A DNA stretch of 64,000 nucleotides. Source: Oscillospiraceae bacterium. Lineage in GTDB: Bacteria > Bacillota > Clostridia > Oscillospirales > Oscillospiraceae. This document shows positions 27,290 through 39,505 of the stretch, in pieces (the stretch's first letter is position 1; every line of letters starts with the position of its first letter). The translations under genes and the position numbers were made by a program. The DNA lies in the NCBI GenBank assembly GCA_017398725.1, contig JAFQFA010000010.1, positions 1 to 64,000 on the forward strand, in the 5' to 3' direction. Below the pieces are notes generated by a model. The model worked only from the letters and a program-made list of their open reading frames with translations. It did no database searches and was not told the DNA's origin.

Positions 27290-29490
27290 TCTCCTTTCTG
27301 TTGCAGGTGCAGCTTTAGTCCGCTGTAGCGCCGCCCTACTTTTCCGTTTTGGGTCATAGCTGCCACGGTGTCCTCCCGTCCGACAATGATCATAAGCTCT
27401 CTTGCCCGGGTGATGGCGGTGTAGAGAATGCTGCGGTTCAGAAGATACGGTGAGCCGTTCCAAGCGGCCAGAATCACAGCCCGGTATTCACTGCCTTGGC
27501 TTTTGTGCACCGTCATGGCATAAGCCGGTTCCAATTCCGATAACTGTGTAAAATCATAATCTACTTCCCGGTCATCGAATACCACGGTCAATTGCTCCAT
27601 TGCAGGATCCACCGCCCGGACGATACCCACATCTCCATTGAAAATACCGGTGCCGACAGTGCTGCCGTCGGTCTTCTTCCAGAGAATATCATAGTTGTTC
27701 CGGATCTGCATGACCCGGTCACCTTCCCGGAAAATGAAATCCCCAAAGGCCCGTTCCCGTTTGTTGGGGGCAGGGGGATTTAGTTTTGCCTGTAGCATCT
27801 TATTTAGACTTATCGTACCGGCAAGACCTTTTTTGGTGGGAGTCAGCACTTGGATCTGCTCCGGAGGGATTCCCATCCGCTCCGGCAGCCGCGTGGTGCA
27901 AAGACCGGCAATGATCGCGCCGACTTCTTCTTCACTGCGGGCATTCAAGAAAAAGAAATCATGCTTTACATCTCGAAGCTGGGGCATTTGTCCTTGGTTG
28001 ACCCGGTGGGCATTCATGACGATCAGGCTTTCCTGTGCCTGACGGAAAATTTCTGTCAGCCTTACCGTGGGCAGCACATTACTGCGGAGCATATCGCTGA
28101 AAGGAAAGCCGGGGCCTACCGGCGGTAGCTGATCCGGATCGCCCACAAGGATCAGGCGGCATTTTCCGGGAATTGCCCGGATGAGCGCATACAGCAGCTG
28201 AATATCCACCATGGAAAATTCATCCACAATAATGGCGTCCGCTTTCAAGGGGTTGGATTCATCCTTTACAAATACCAGATCTCCGGAGGCAGGGTCGATA
28301 CCGGCTTCCAGCAGGCGGTGAATGGTAGAAGCATCCCGACCGGTAACTTCCGTCATCCGCTTAGCTGCCCGACCGGTGGGGGCGGCCAGCATGCACCGGA
28401 CACCCATTTGGTCAAACATAGATAAAATACCGTTAATAATGGTGGTTTTACCGGTGCCGGGTCCACCGGTCACCAATAAAAGGCCGGACTGGGCAGCGGC
28501 ACGGATGGCAGCTTCCTGTTGCTCAGAATAGCGGACACCGCTTTCCTCGGCGGCAATGCGAAGCATTTTATCCAAACCGGCAGCAGCCCGATGGGGGAAT
28601 GCGGCCAGCTCCAGCAGCCGGCGGCTGCTGGATACTTCCGCTTCGTAAAGCTCCGGAAGATATGTAACAGTAATGCCTGCCAGCTGACGGCTGATCAGCC
28701 GTTGAGACTCCAAAAGCGCCTCCAGACGAAGTTGCACCGCATCGGTGCTTACACTGAGCAATTGTCCGGTGGCGGCTATCAATTTATCCTGTGGCAGAAA
28801 ACTGTGACCGGCGGTCAAATTGTAGCGCAGCTCAAAGAGAATGCCTGCTTCAATGCGTCGGGGATCATCTCCGGCGATGCCCAGACTGATGGCAAATTGA
28901 TCCACTGCGCCGAAGGGCGCGTCTAAGCCGGGATCCATCAGCAAATAAGGATCGTCATACATCAGCTCGATGGTATTTTCGCCGTATAGCTTGTATGCTT
29001 TTACTGCAAGCTCGGCACTCAGCTGGTGCAGGGCAAAGAATTCCATCAAGTGCCGCAAGCCTACTTGAAGCCGGAATTCTTCCCCGATCGCTTTTGCCTT
29101 AGAAAGAGAAATGCCGGCAACCTCTGCCAGACGCTCCGGCTGCCGCTCCATGATCTGCAGGGTGTTTTCGCCAAAACGGTCCACGATCCGGGCTGCAAAT
29201 TTTGGGCCGATGCCTTTGATCACACGGCCGGATAAATAGCTTAATATTTCAGAGGAAGTTTGGGGCATCAGCCGCTCTAAGAACTCTGCTTCGAACTGGG
29301 GGCCGTAGCTGGAATGGTTGCTCCATTTTCCGGTAACCATCAGCCGTTCGCCGGGGGTCGGCAGGGGAATGGTGCCCACTACGGTGATCTGCTGGTCTGC
29401 TTGGGTTTTCAGCCGCAGGACGCAGTAGCCGTTATCATAATTTTGAAACACAACGGCAGTGATCACACCCTGTATGATTTCCATTTCCAT
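27286..29490 (-). CDS. recD2: RecD2-type 5'-3' DNA helicase
   Basis: A 734-residue superfamily 1B helicase involved in DNA repair, without RecBC. The N-terminal OB and HhH region is followed by Walker A GGPGTGKTT, Walker B DEFSMVD and late motifs GDPDQLPPVGPG and AMTVHKSQGSEY. The frame opens at 29511, but that ATG overlaps the ribosome site: AAAGGAG (codons 2-4) better serves ATG 29490 (MEMEIIQG). It is first in the operon recD2-comF-mreB. Confidence 0.94.
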   Translation of the reverse strand: MEMEIIQGVITAVVFQNYDNGYCVLRLKTQADQQITVVGTIPLPTPGERLMVTGKWSNHSSYGPQFEAEFLERLMPQTSSEILSYLSGRVIKGIGPKFAARIVDRFGENTLQIMERQPERLAEVAGISLSKAKAIGEEFRLQVGLRHLMEFFALHQLSAELAVKAYKLYGENTIELMYDDPYLLMDPGLDAPFGAVDQFAISLGIAGDDPRRIEAGILFELRYNLTAGHSFLPQDKLIAATGQLLSVSTDAVQLRLEALLESQRLISRQLAGITVTYLPELYEAEVSSSRRLLELAAFPHRAAAGLDKMLRIAAEESGVRYSEQQEAAIRAAAQSGLLLVTGGPGTGKTTIINGILSMFDQMGVRCMLAAPTGRAAKRMTEVTGRDASTIHRLLEAGIDPASGDLVFVKDESNPLKADAIIVDEFSMVDIQLLYALIRAIPGKCRLILVGDPDQLPPVGPGFPFSDMLRSNVLPTVRLTEIFRQAQESLIVMNAHRVNQGQMPQLRDVKHDFFFLNARSEEEVGAIIAGLCTTRLPERMGIPPEQIQVLTPTKKGLAGTISLNKMLQAKLNPPAPNKRERAFGDFIFREGDRVMQIRNNYDILWKKTDGSTVGTGIFNGDVGIVRAVDPAMEQLTVVFDDREVDYDFTQLSELEPAYAMTVHKSQGSEYRAVILAAWNGSPYLLNRSILYTAITRARELMIIVGREDTVAAMTQNGKVGRRYSGLKLHLQQKGE

Positions 29491-29632
29491 CGGGCACACA
29501 GCTCCTTTCATTCGTGCTTATAGTGTACAATATTTTGGGCAAAATGAAAAGGGTATTTTTTCTTTGTTTGAATAGTTGAGAACCGAAATCAATTGATAAT
29601 TTTTGAACGAATGAATTATGTTTACTTTGGAC

Positions 29633-29661
29633 TTGCATATTTTTTCCAATCCCGGTATAAT
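29633..29661 (+). promoter_or_regulatory. Promoter of atp operon
   Basis: TTGCAT (29633-29638), a 17-bp spacer and TATAAT (29656-29661). The first start codon is at 29693. Confidence 0.87.
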
Positions 29662-29692
29662 AAAGGAAAATAAAGTTCCGGGGGTAGGAATA

Positions 29693-29950
29693 ATGAAATG
29701 GTGGACGCTTATGATGTGGGTCACTCAGTTCGGCCTTTCCGCCTTATTTCCTTTATGTGCATTTTTGCTGATCGGCGCATGGCTGCAAAATAAATTCGGT
29801 TTGAGCCCATGGTTTACTATGCTGTGTGGTATTTTAGGTTTACTGACCAGTATTCGCACGGTTCGATCTTGCTATAAATCTCTGCGTAAGGATGCAGATG
29901 CGGCCTGTGAAGGGGAGGAAAGAACTCCTGCCTATAATGACCATGCTTGA
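29693..29950 (+). CDS. AtpZ/AtpI family protein
   Basis: An 85-residue membrane protein with two helices (about residues 5-28 and 34-52) and a hydrophilic, acidic tail. It resembles the AtpI/AtpZ family that precedes F-type ATPase genes and has been linked to c-ring assembly and cation import. The frame is open from 29618, but ATG 29693 lies after the promoter and a GGGGGTAGG sequence. It is the first gene of the atp operon. Confidence 0.8.
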   Translation: MKWWTLMMWVTQFGLSALFPLCAFLLIGAWLQNKFGLSPWFTMLCGILGLLTSIRTVRSCYKSLRKDADAACEGEERTPAYNDHA

Positions 29951-29968
29951 TGTAAGGAGGAAGGCTAT

Positions 29969-30412
29969 ATGAAATTTCAAACAGCCTCATTAAAGGAGAT
30001 TAAACGCATCAGTGTCGGCTCCGGACTTTGCTTTGTATTGATGATTGCCGGCTTTGCGTTGCTTGACCTGTTAGGGATCGGTACATTGGATTACCGGGTG
30101 CTCTTAGGCGGTGTTGTTGGCACCGCGGTTGCTGTTTTGAATTTTGCGGCATTGTGCCTGACGATTCAAAATGCTGCCACAGCAGATGATAAAAAGCAAA
30201 TGAAGGCTCGCTTTCAGCTAAGCTACAATATTCGTCTGATCGCCCAAGCTGCATGGGTGGTGTTGGCCTTCCTGCTTGAGTGTTTTCATGGGATCGCAGC
30301 AGCACTTCCGCTGCTGTTTCCTACGCTGGTAATTTTCTTCCTGCAATCCAGAGGGGTGCTGGTTACTCCAAGCCAGCGGAAAAACCCGCCCCAAGAAGAA
30401 ATACAGGAATAA
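29969..30412 (+). CDS. atpI: ATP synthase subunit I-like protein
   Basis: A 147-residue membrane protein with four helices (about residues 20-36, 42-66, 86-104 and 108-126) and the family feature GGVVGTAVAVLNF in helix two. Subunit I helps c-ring assembly. Having two I-like genes (this and the preceding AtpZ type) is seen in Clostridia. It has AGGAGG before its ATG. Confidence 0.8.
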   Translation: MKFQTASLKEIKRISVGSGLCFVLMIAGFALLDLLGIGTLDYRVLLGGVVGTAVAVLNFAALCLTIQNAATADDKKQMKARFQLSYNIRLIAQAAWVVLAFLLECFHGIAAALPLLFPTLVIFFLQSRGVLVTPSQRKNPPQEEIQE

Positions 30413-30451
30413 AGGCGCGCTCCATTTGATGTCTGAGTGAGGTGAGAAACC

Positions 30452-31339
30452 TTGGATATTTCCATTAACGGCGCCAAGATCCTTTTTACCATAGAAAATG
30501 TGCCCATATTTGGTACCATTCATATTACCCAGACGGTGGTGGTCAGTTATCTGGTTATGGCGATCATAACCGGTCTTTGTATCTGGCTGGGATCAGGGCT
30601 GAAGGTTACCGGTATCTCCCGGAAACAGGCGGTGGCAGAACTGGCAGTTACCTCTCTGATCCGGTTTGTTCGGGGGAATATGGGACCCGGGTTTGACCGG
30701 TATATTCCCTTGGTTGGCACGATCTTCATTACCAGTGTGATCAGTAATTTGATCAGTGTGTTAGGCATCTGGAGTCCCACTGCTGATTTAATGACAGAGT
30801 TGGGTTGGGCGCTGGTGGTGTTTGTGGTGATCACTTACCATAAGATCAAATCTGCGGGGATCGGCGGCTATTTCAAGTCTTTTCTGGATCCGATTTTTGT
30901 AATGGCACCGGTGAATCTGCTGTCTGAATTATTTACCCCGATTTCCATGGCATGCCGTCATTTCGGCAATATCCTGTCCGGTACGGTGATCAGCGCCCTG
31001 ATCTATGGGGCCTTGACGGCAGCCAGCCACGGTTTGCTGACCTTAATTGGGGAAAGTCCGGTGATTGCCGCTGTGGTGATTGCTTCCGGTGTAGGATTGA
31101 TATTAAACAGTAAGCAAAAGAAGAAAAAGCTGCCCTTTGTGGGCGGTGTCATTTGTGTTGCATTAGGGGTACTTTCTCTGCTAACCAATCTGGGAGGTAT
31201 TTTTACAGAAATCCCGTGGCTGGCGGTGGGCATCCCCGCGGTTACCAGTTTTTATTTTGACTGGTTTGGCGGCTGTATTCAGGCATTTATCTTTTGTACC
31301 CTGACCACTATTTTTATTAAGCAAGCTGCAGGCGAATAA
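30452..31339 (+). CDS. atpB: ATP synthase subunit a, with extra membrane insertion
   Basis: The stator subunit that forms ion half-channels. The key Arg is R169 in MACRHFGNILSG, and the last helix carries GGCIQAFIFCTLT. At 295 residues it is longer than the usual 220-250. The extra length lies between the R169 helix and the final helix: two more hydrophobic segments (about 203-219 and 228-246) split by the basic loop SKQKKKKLP. The start is TTG with AGGTGAG upstream. Confidence 0.93.
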   Translation: MDISINGAKILFTIENVPIFGTIHITQTVVVSYLVMAIITGLCIWLGSGLKVTGISRKQAVAELAVTSLIRFVRGNMGPGFDRYIPLVGTIFITSVISNLISVLGIWSPTADLMTELGWALVVFVVITYHKIKSAGIGGYFKSFLDPIFVMAPVNLLSELFTPISMACRHFGNILSGTVISALIYGALTAASHGLLTLIGESPVIAAVVIASGVGLILNSKQKKKKLPFVGGVICVALGVLSLLTNLGGIFTEIPWLAVGIPAVTSFYFDWFGGCIQAFIFCTLTTIFIKQAAGE

Positions 31340-31356
31340 ATGAAAATAATCCATAG

Positions 31357-31650
<294 letters not shown>

Positions 31651-31677
31651 GCAAATAATATTTAGGAGGCAAACGGC

Positions 31678-32187
31678 ATGAATACCCTTTACCAGTCCTT
31701 AGTGGCGGTGGAGCCGTTTACTTTGATCGTTACCATTTTGAACCTGTTTTTGCAGCTTTATCTCATTAAAAAATTTTTGCTGGATAAAGTGATGGCAGTG
31801 CTGGATCAGCGGCGGGAAGCTGCGGATAAGCAGATTCGGGAAGCGGAGCAGGCAAAGCAGGATGCACAGGAGATTCGCCAATCTTACGAAAGCCATATGG
31901 CACAGGTCAAGCAGGAAGCGGGCCAGATCATCCATTCTGCCCAAAAGACGGCGCAAGACCGTTCTGAGCAGATCCTGCGCCAAGCACAGGCACAGGCATC
32001 GCAGATCAAGGAAAAAGCTGCGCTGGACATTGCGCAGGAAAAGAAAAAGGCAATGAATGATGCCAAAAATGAAATTTCCGACATGGCGATGGCGATTGCC
32101 GGCAAGGTGGTTGGGCGCTGCATGGATCAGCAGGACCAGCAGCATTTGGTGGATGAATTTATCCGGGAATTGGGTGACGACCTATGA
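31678..32187 (+). CDS. atpF: ATP synthase subunit b
   Basis: The peripheral stalk of the enzyme. One membrane helix (about residues 15-33) is followed by a long charged helix rich in Gln, Ala and Glu (residues 40-150) that would form the coiled-coil stalk. 169 residues is typical. It overlaps atpH by 4 nt. Confidence 0.95.
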   Translation: MNTLYQSLVAVEPFTLIVTILNLFLQLYLIKKFLLDKVMAVLDQRREAADKQIREAEQAKQDAQEIRQSYESHMAQVKQEAGQIIHSAQKTAQDRSEQILRQAQAQASQIKEKAALDIAQEKKKAMNDAKNEISDMAMAIAGKVVGRCMDQQDQQHLVDEFIRELGDDL

Positions 32188-32723
32188 CAACGGCAGCACA
32201 GCAATACGGACAGGCGCTTTATGAGCTTGCCCGGGATGAGCAGGTCAGCCAACCTATATTGGAGCAGATGCAGTCCTTGGTGGCGGCATTCCGGGAAGAA
32301 TCGGATTTTCTCCGGCTGTTGGCTTCACCTAATTTGCCCAAAGAGGAACGGTGCCAAATTTTGGATGACAGTTTCCGGGGGGAGATCCACCCATACCTTT
32401 TGAATTTTTTGAAGATTCTGACGCGGGAAGGCCTTGCCGGGAAATTCCCGGACTGTTGCAAGCATTATCAAAGCCTGTATTATACGGATCATGATATTCT
32501 GCCTGTTCGGGTGTATACGGCACAGGCGCTGACCCTGCAGCAGGAAAAACAGCTTACGGAAAAGCTGGAGTCTATCACCGGGAAGTCTGTTCTGCTTCAA
32601 AAGCACATCCAACCGGATTGCTTGGGTGGCGTGCGGATCGTTTACAATGGTAAGCAGGTGGATGGCACCGTAAAAAGCCGCTTGGATGCGGTAGGAAAGC
32701 TATTAAAAAATACCGTAGTGTAA
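32184..32723 (+). CDS. atpH: ATP synthase subunit delta
   Basis: The peripheral stalk cap that joins b to alpha. The 179-residue protein starts TTAAQQYGQALYELA and ends with the family segment LGGVRIVYNGKQVDGTVKSRL. ATGA overlap with atpF implies coupled translation. Confidence 0.95.
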   Translation: MTTAAQQYGQALYELARDEQVSQPILEQMQSLVAAFREESDFLRLLASPNLPKEERCQILDDSFRGEIHPYLLNFLKILTREGLAGKFPDCCKHYQSLYYTDHDILPVRVYTAQALTLQQEKQLTEKLESITGKSVLLQKHIQPDCLGGVRIVYNGKQVDGTVKSRLDAVGKLLKNTVV

Positions 32724-32738
32724 GCAGAGGAATTTGCT

Positions 32739-34253
32739 ATGGAATTAAGACCGGAACAGATCACGAAGATCATTCGTGACAAAATCAAAAATTACGAAAC
32801 GCGGTTGGAATCCAGCGAGACCGGAACGGTGATTCTGGTAGGAGACGGCATTGCTCGGGTCTCCGGCTTGGATCAATGCATGGCGGGAGAGCTGGTGGAG
32901 TTTCCCAACGGTTCTTTCGGTATGGCACAGAACTTGGAAGAAGAAACGGTGGCGGTGGTCATCCTTGGTACCGACAGCGGCATCCGGGAGGGAGATACCG
33001 TCAAGCGCACCGGACGGGTGGTGTCTGTTCCGGTGGGAGCGGGATTGATCGGTCGGGTGGTGGACGCACTGGGCGAACCGATCGACGGAAAAGGTCCCAT
33101 TACGGCGGAGGCCTACCATCCCATTGAGACCCCTGCTCCCGGCATTATTGACCGGGAGCCGGTAAACGCCCCTTTGCAGACCGGCATCAAGGCCATTGAC
33201 TCCATGATCCCCATTGGTAAGGGACAGCGGGAATTGATCATTGGCGACCGGCAGACCGGAAAAACCACCATTGCTACAGATACCATTTTGAACCAAAAAG
33301 GAAAGAATGTGATCTGCATTTATGTGGCCATCGGTCAGAAACGCTCCACCGTGGCGGGCATTGTCAATGCGCTGGAATCCGGTGGAGCTATGGATTATAC
33401 CATCGTGGTCACCGCAACCGCGTCGGAGCTGGCACCGATGCAGTATATTGCCCCCTACACCGGCTGCACTATGGGCGAATATTATATGCACCAAGGCAAA
33501 GATGTTTTGGTGATCTACGATGATCTGAGTAAGCATGCGGTGGCATATCGAGCCATCTCTTTGCTCATCCGCCGTCCTCCCGGGCGGGAGGCATATCCCG
33601 GCGATGTGTTTTATTTGCACAGTCGTCTTTTGGAGCGCGCAGCCCATATGTCAAAGGAAAAGGGCGGTGGCAGCTTAACGGCACTGCCGATCATTGAAAC
33701 ACAGGCTGGCGATGTATCCGCCTATATCCCAACCAATGTGATCTCCCTTACAGACGGACAGATTTTTTTGGAAGCGGATTTGTTCAATGCCGGCATTATG
33801 CCCGCGGTCAATCCCGGTATCTCCGTATCCCGGGTAGGCGGCGCAGCGCAGACCAAGGCAATGAAAAAGGTTTCCGGCAGCTTAAAACTTCTGTATTCCC
33901 AGTACCGGGAACTGCAAAGCTTTGCTCAGTTTGGTTCTGATCTGGATGCGGATACCAAAGCGCGTCTTGCATTGGGCGAACGGATCGTGGAGGTACTGAA
34001 GCAGAAGCGCAGTACCCCGGTGAAAATGGAGGATCAGGTTTGCATCCTGTACGCGGTGGTCAACGGCTATTTGAAAGATGTAGCGCTAAAAGATGTTCCG
34101 GAATTTGAACTGCAGCTTCGCAGTTTTATGGATTCCCGCTATCCCCAGACCATGGACGCGATCCGCAATACCGGAAAACTGGAAGCCGAAACAGAAGAAG
34201 CCTTGAAAGCAGGTATTACTGAGTTTTTGCAAACGTTTTTAGCAGGCAAATAA
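32739..34253 (+). CDS. atpA: ATP synthase subunit alpha
   Basis: The non-catalytic nucleotide-binding subunit of F1. The P-loop is GDRQTGKTT, with [12 protein letters not shown] and the alpha signature [17 protein letters not shown]. 504 residues is full length. Strand and spacing continue the operon. Confidence 0.98.
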   Translation: MELRPEQITKIIRDKIKNYETRLESSETGTVILVGDGIARVSGLDQCMAGELVEFPNGSFGMAQNLEEETVAVVILGTDSGIREGDTVKRTGRVVSVPVGAGLIGRVVDALGEPIDGKGPITAEAYHPIETPAPGIIDREPVNAPLQTGIKAIDSMIPIGKGQRELIIGDRQTGKTTIATDTILNQKGKNVICIYVAIGQKRSTVAGIVNALESGGAMDYTIVVTATASELAPMQYIAPYTGCTMGEYYMHQGKDVLVIYDDLSKHAVAYRAISLLIRRPPGREAYPGDVFYLHSRLLERAAHMSKEKGGGSLTALPIIETQAGDVSAYIPTNVISLTDGQIFLEADLFNAGIMPAVNPGISVSRVGGAAQTKAMKKVSGSLKLLYSQYRELQSFAQFGSDLDADTKARLALGERIVEVLKQKRSTPVKMEDQVCILYAVVNGYLKDVALKDVPEFELQLRSFMDSRYPQTMDAIRNTGKLEAETEEALKAGITEFLQTFLAGK

Positions 34254-34268
34254 GGAAGGAGGGGTTCC

Positions 34269-36923
<2,655 letters not shown>

Positions 36924-36931
36924 TGTGATAT

Positions 36932-36966
36932 CACCCCGGTGGACAGGATATACTGTTACCGGGGTG
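36932..36966 (+). terminator. Hairpin at the end of the atp operon, no T run
   Basis: CACCCCGGT (36932-36940) pairs with ACCGGGGTG (36958-36966) around a 17-nt loop. No uridine tract follows, and GGGGTG of the right arm sits 9 nt before the next ATG (36976). It may act as an RNA-stability or translation-masking element rather than a true terminator. Confidence 0.55.
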
Positions 36967-36975
36967 TATGCTGTT

Positions 36976-37518
36976 ATGAAAAGATCCGTGCCCACATGGC
37001 AGATGATCGGATTTATCTTTACCGGTATTTTAGGAACACTGCTGCATTTTTTGTTTGATTGGACCGGGGGTAGTTGGATTGCTGCCATATTCAGTGCGGT
37101 GAATGAATCCATCGGGGAGCACACAAAACTTCTGTTTTATCCAATGGTTTTGTTTGCGCTCATAGAATACAAAGCTTGGGGTAGGGAAGTGGCATCTTTT
37201 TGGTGCATCAAGCTGCTGGGTATATTAACAGGGCTTTTGCTGATCCCGGTGCTTTACTATACCTATACCGGTATTTTGGGCGTCAAAGCGGATTGGTTTA
37301 ATATTACCATCTTTTTTATTGCCGCGGCAGCGGCGTATTTTCTGGAGACAAAGCTCTTTCAAAAAGACTTTTCCTGTAAATTGCCGGCGTGGGCAGCGGT
37401 TGTCGTGATTTGCCTGCTTGCAGCCGGGTATACGGCTGTCACTTTTTATCCACCCACTATGCCGTTTTTTCAGGATCCGGTCAACGGAACCTACGGCTTT
37501 TTTCAAACGCAGCAATAA
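36976..37518 (+). CDS. DUF6512-type membrane protein
   Basis: A 180-residue protein with six or so hydrophobic segments (about residues 8-27, 50-62, 73-95, 104-118, 137-155 and beyond). It resembles the DUF6512 family: GTLLHFLFDWTGG and AVNESIGEHTKLLFYP near residues 18-56. Function unknown. The frame opens at 36925, but ATG 36976 follows the hairpin and leaves the conserved part intact. It shares the transcript of the atp operon unless the hairpin stops it. Confidence 0.75.
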   Translation: MKRSVPTWQMIGFIFTGILGTLLHFLFDWTGGSWIAAIFSAVNESIGEHTKLLFYPMVLFALIEYKAWGREVASFWCIKLLGILTGLLLIPVLYYTYTGILGVKADWFNITIFFIAAAAAYFLETKLFQKDFSCKLPAWAAVVVICLLAAGYTAVTFYPPTMPFFQDPVNGTYGFFQTQQ

Positions 37519-37522
37519 AAAT

Positions 37523-37549
37523 CCCTCCGCCCAAGCGGAGGGGTTTTTT
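37523..37549 (+). terminator. Terminator after DUF6512 gene
   Basis: CCCTCCGC (37523-37530) pairs with GCGGAGGG (37535-37542), loop CCAA, then TTTTTT at 37544-37549. Confidence 0.94.
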
Positions 37550-37600
37550 GCAGGAAAATGGACTTGCAGGTATGAATAGCCTTACTGTGGAGGTGAGGCG

Positions 37601-38278
37601 ATGATCGCCACAGTCTGGCTGATGCTCAGCAGCCTGATGTATTCACTGCAGCTTTCCACCGGCAGCTTTCCCAAGCCATTGACCGCACAGGAGGAACGGT
37701 TCTATTTGGAGCGCAGCGCCCAAGGAGATCTGGAAGCGCGGAATATTCTCATCGAACGCAATCTGCGCTTGGTAGCCCACATTATGAAAAAGTACTATGC
37801 CCAGACCTCGGATCAGGAGGATCTGATCTCCATTGGTACCATTGGACTGATCAAGGGCATCGAAAGCTTTGACCCCAGTAAGGGTGCAAGACTTGCTACC
37901 TATGCAGCTCGATGTGTGGAGAATGAGATTTTAATGTATTTTCGTTCTCAGAGGAAATCCAGTCAAGATGTGTCCCTGTCTGACTACATAGAAACCGGTG
38001 CAGACGGGGCGGCCCTGTCGCTGATGGATGTGGTCAGCGATGACGAAGATTTGCTGGAGCGGGTCAGCAACCGGGAACAGCTGCGAAAGCTTTGCGCAGC
38101 GGTGGATGAAAAACTGACGGATCAGGAACGGCAGGTGATCGTGGCTCGATACGGTTTGGGTGGCGGCGTGCCTCTGCGGCAGCGGGAGGTGGCAAAGCTT
38201 ACCGGCATCAGCCGTAGCTATGTATCCCGCATTGAGAAACGGGCATTGGAAAAACTCCGGGATGCGTTGGAAAAATGA
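37601..38278 (+). CDS. sigK: Sporulation sigma factor K, uninterrupted
   Basis: Late mother-cell sigma factor. Residues 1-20 are a hydrophobic pro-sequence (MIATVWLMLSSLMYSLQL) of the kind removed by SpoIVFB. Region 2 follows with NILIERNLRLVAHIMKKYY and DLISIGTIGLIKGIESFD, and region 4 with TGISRSYVSRIEKRALEKL. The 225-residue frame is intact, with no skin element in the place where Bacillus subtilis and Clostridioides difficile carry one. GGAGGTGAGG precedes the ATG. It implies an endospore-forming ancestry. Confidence 0.95.
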   Translation: MIATVWLMLSSLMYSLQLSTGSFPKPLTAQEERFYLERSAQGDLEARNILIERNLRLVAHIMKKYYAQTSDQEDLISIGTIGLIKGIESFDPSKGARLATYAARCVENEILMYFRSQRKSSQDVSLSDYIETGADGAALSLMDVVSDDEDLLERVSNREQLRKLCAAVDEKLTDQERQVIVARYGLGGGVPLRQREVAKLTGISRSYVSRIEKRALEKLRDALEK

Positions 38279-38422
38279 GATGGTGATTATTGATATACCT
38301 GCCACATATTGCAGGTTGACATCGGCGGCTGTTTGTACGAAAATTCATATATGCAACGAATCTCATCCAAAAAGATCATAAAAATATGTGAATAATGAAA
38401 TGTAATTTTCCTGAATATTGTG

Positions 38423-38451
38423 TTGAAATTAAGGATGAGATATGCTATAAT
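38423..38451 (+). promoter_or_regulatory. Promoter of opp operon
   Basis: TTGAAA (38423-38428), a 17-bp spacer and TATAAT (38446-38451). The leader of about 105 nt before oppB holds an 8-bp inverted repeat (38504-38511 with 38537-38544) just before the ribosome site. Confidence 0.87.
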
Positions 38452-38562
38452 TAGCGTTAAATTACAGTACAACCACAATAATGCCCTCATAGCAACCGAT
38501 GAAAGCAAAACTTGCGCGTATCGTTTATTTGGGGCGGTTTTGCTGAAGAAAGGAACGAATGT

Positions 38563-39492
38563 ATGAATACCAAGACATTGTTATACATTTTAAAAAGAAC
38601 TTTATTGGCGATTTTGACTGTGTGGATCGTGATCACCATTACATTCTTCGTGGCCCGTGCGGTGCCCGGTGGCCCCTTCGCCAGTGAGAAGGCGATCACA
38701 CCTGCAGCGAAGGCTGCCTTGGAGGCTAAGTACGGCCTTGATAAGCCCCTTATGGAGCAATACGGCACTTACCTGAAGGATATTGTGACTGAGTTTGATT
38801 TTGGTCCTTCCCTTAAAAACCGTGGCCGTGATGTGATTGATGTCATCGGCGACGGCATGAAGACCTCCGCACGGCTTGGTATTACTGCCGCTGTGATTGC
38901 TTTGGCGCTGGGCGTGGTGCTGGGCGCTGTGGCCGCTCTGCGCCGCAATAAGCTCATTGACCGCATCGTTATGGTCTTCACCACCGCATGTATCTCCATG
39001 CCCTCCTTTATTATGGGCACGCTGCTTTTGATTCTGTTTGCGATTACATTGCGGGTCTTGCCGGCAAACGGCAATGCTGCCGGCGGTTTGATCCTGCCTG
39101 TGATCACCCTGTCACTGTCCCCTATGGCAAACATTACCCGTTTGACCCGCTCCTCCATGCTGGATGTACTGGGTCAGGACTATATCCGTACCGCCAAGGC
39201 AAAGGGTGTTTCCGCACCCAAGGTCATCTTCGGCCATGCACTGAAGAATGCCCTGATCCCTGTTATTACCTATTTTGGACCGATGCTGGCTTATATTGTC
39301 ACCGGTTCTCTGGTGGTGGAGCAGATCTTCGCTGTACCCGGTATCGGCCGTACCTTCGTTAGTTCCATTACGGACCGTGACTACCCCATGATCATGGGTA
39401 CCACCATCGTGCTGGCATCTTTGATCGTTATTATGAACATGGTCAGCGACATCCTGTACAAGGTTGTCGATCCCAGAATCACTTTAGAGTAA
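38563..39492 (+). CDS. oppB: Oligopeptide ABC transporter permease B
   Basis: A 309-residue inner-membrane permease with six helices. The N-terminal segment is LLYILKRTLLAILTVW, and the C-terminal half has the EAA-like region DYIRTAKAKGVSAPKVIFGHALKNALIP. The frame opens at 38512, but ATG 38563 has AGAAAGGA upstream and begins at a normal OppB start. Confidence 0.93.
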   Translation: MNTKTLLYILKRTLLAILTVWIVITITFFVARAVPGGPFASEKAITPAAKAALEAKYGLDKPLMEQYGTYLKDIVTEFDFGPSLKNRGRDVIDVIGDGMKTSARLGITAAVIALALGVVLGAVAALRRNKLIDRIVMVFTTACISMPSFIMGTLLLILFAITLRVLPANGNAAGGLILPVITLSLSPMANITRLTRSSMLDVLGQDYIRTAKAKGVSAPKVIFGHALKNALIPVITYFGPMLAYIVTGSLVVEQIFAVPGIGRTFVSSITDRDYPMIMGTTIVLASLIVIMNMVSDILYKVVDPRITLE

Positions 39493-39505
39493 AGGAGGGT
39501 CATCC

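Noticed and set aside
38300..38420. A riboswitch in the A+T-rich stretch after sigK
   Set aside because: It lies upstream of the opp promoter rather than in the leader, and no known riboswitch core was recognised.
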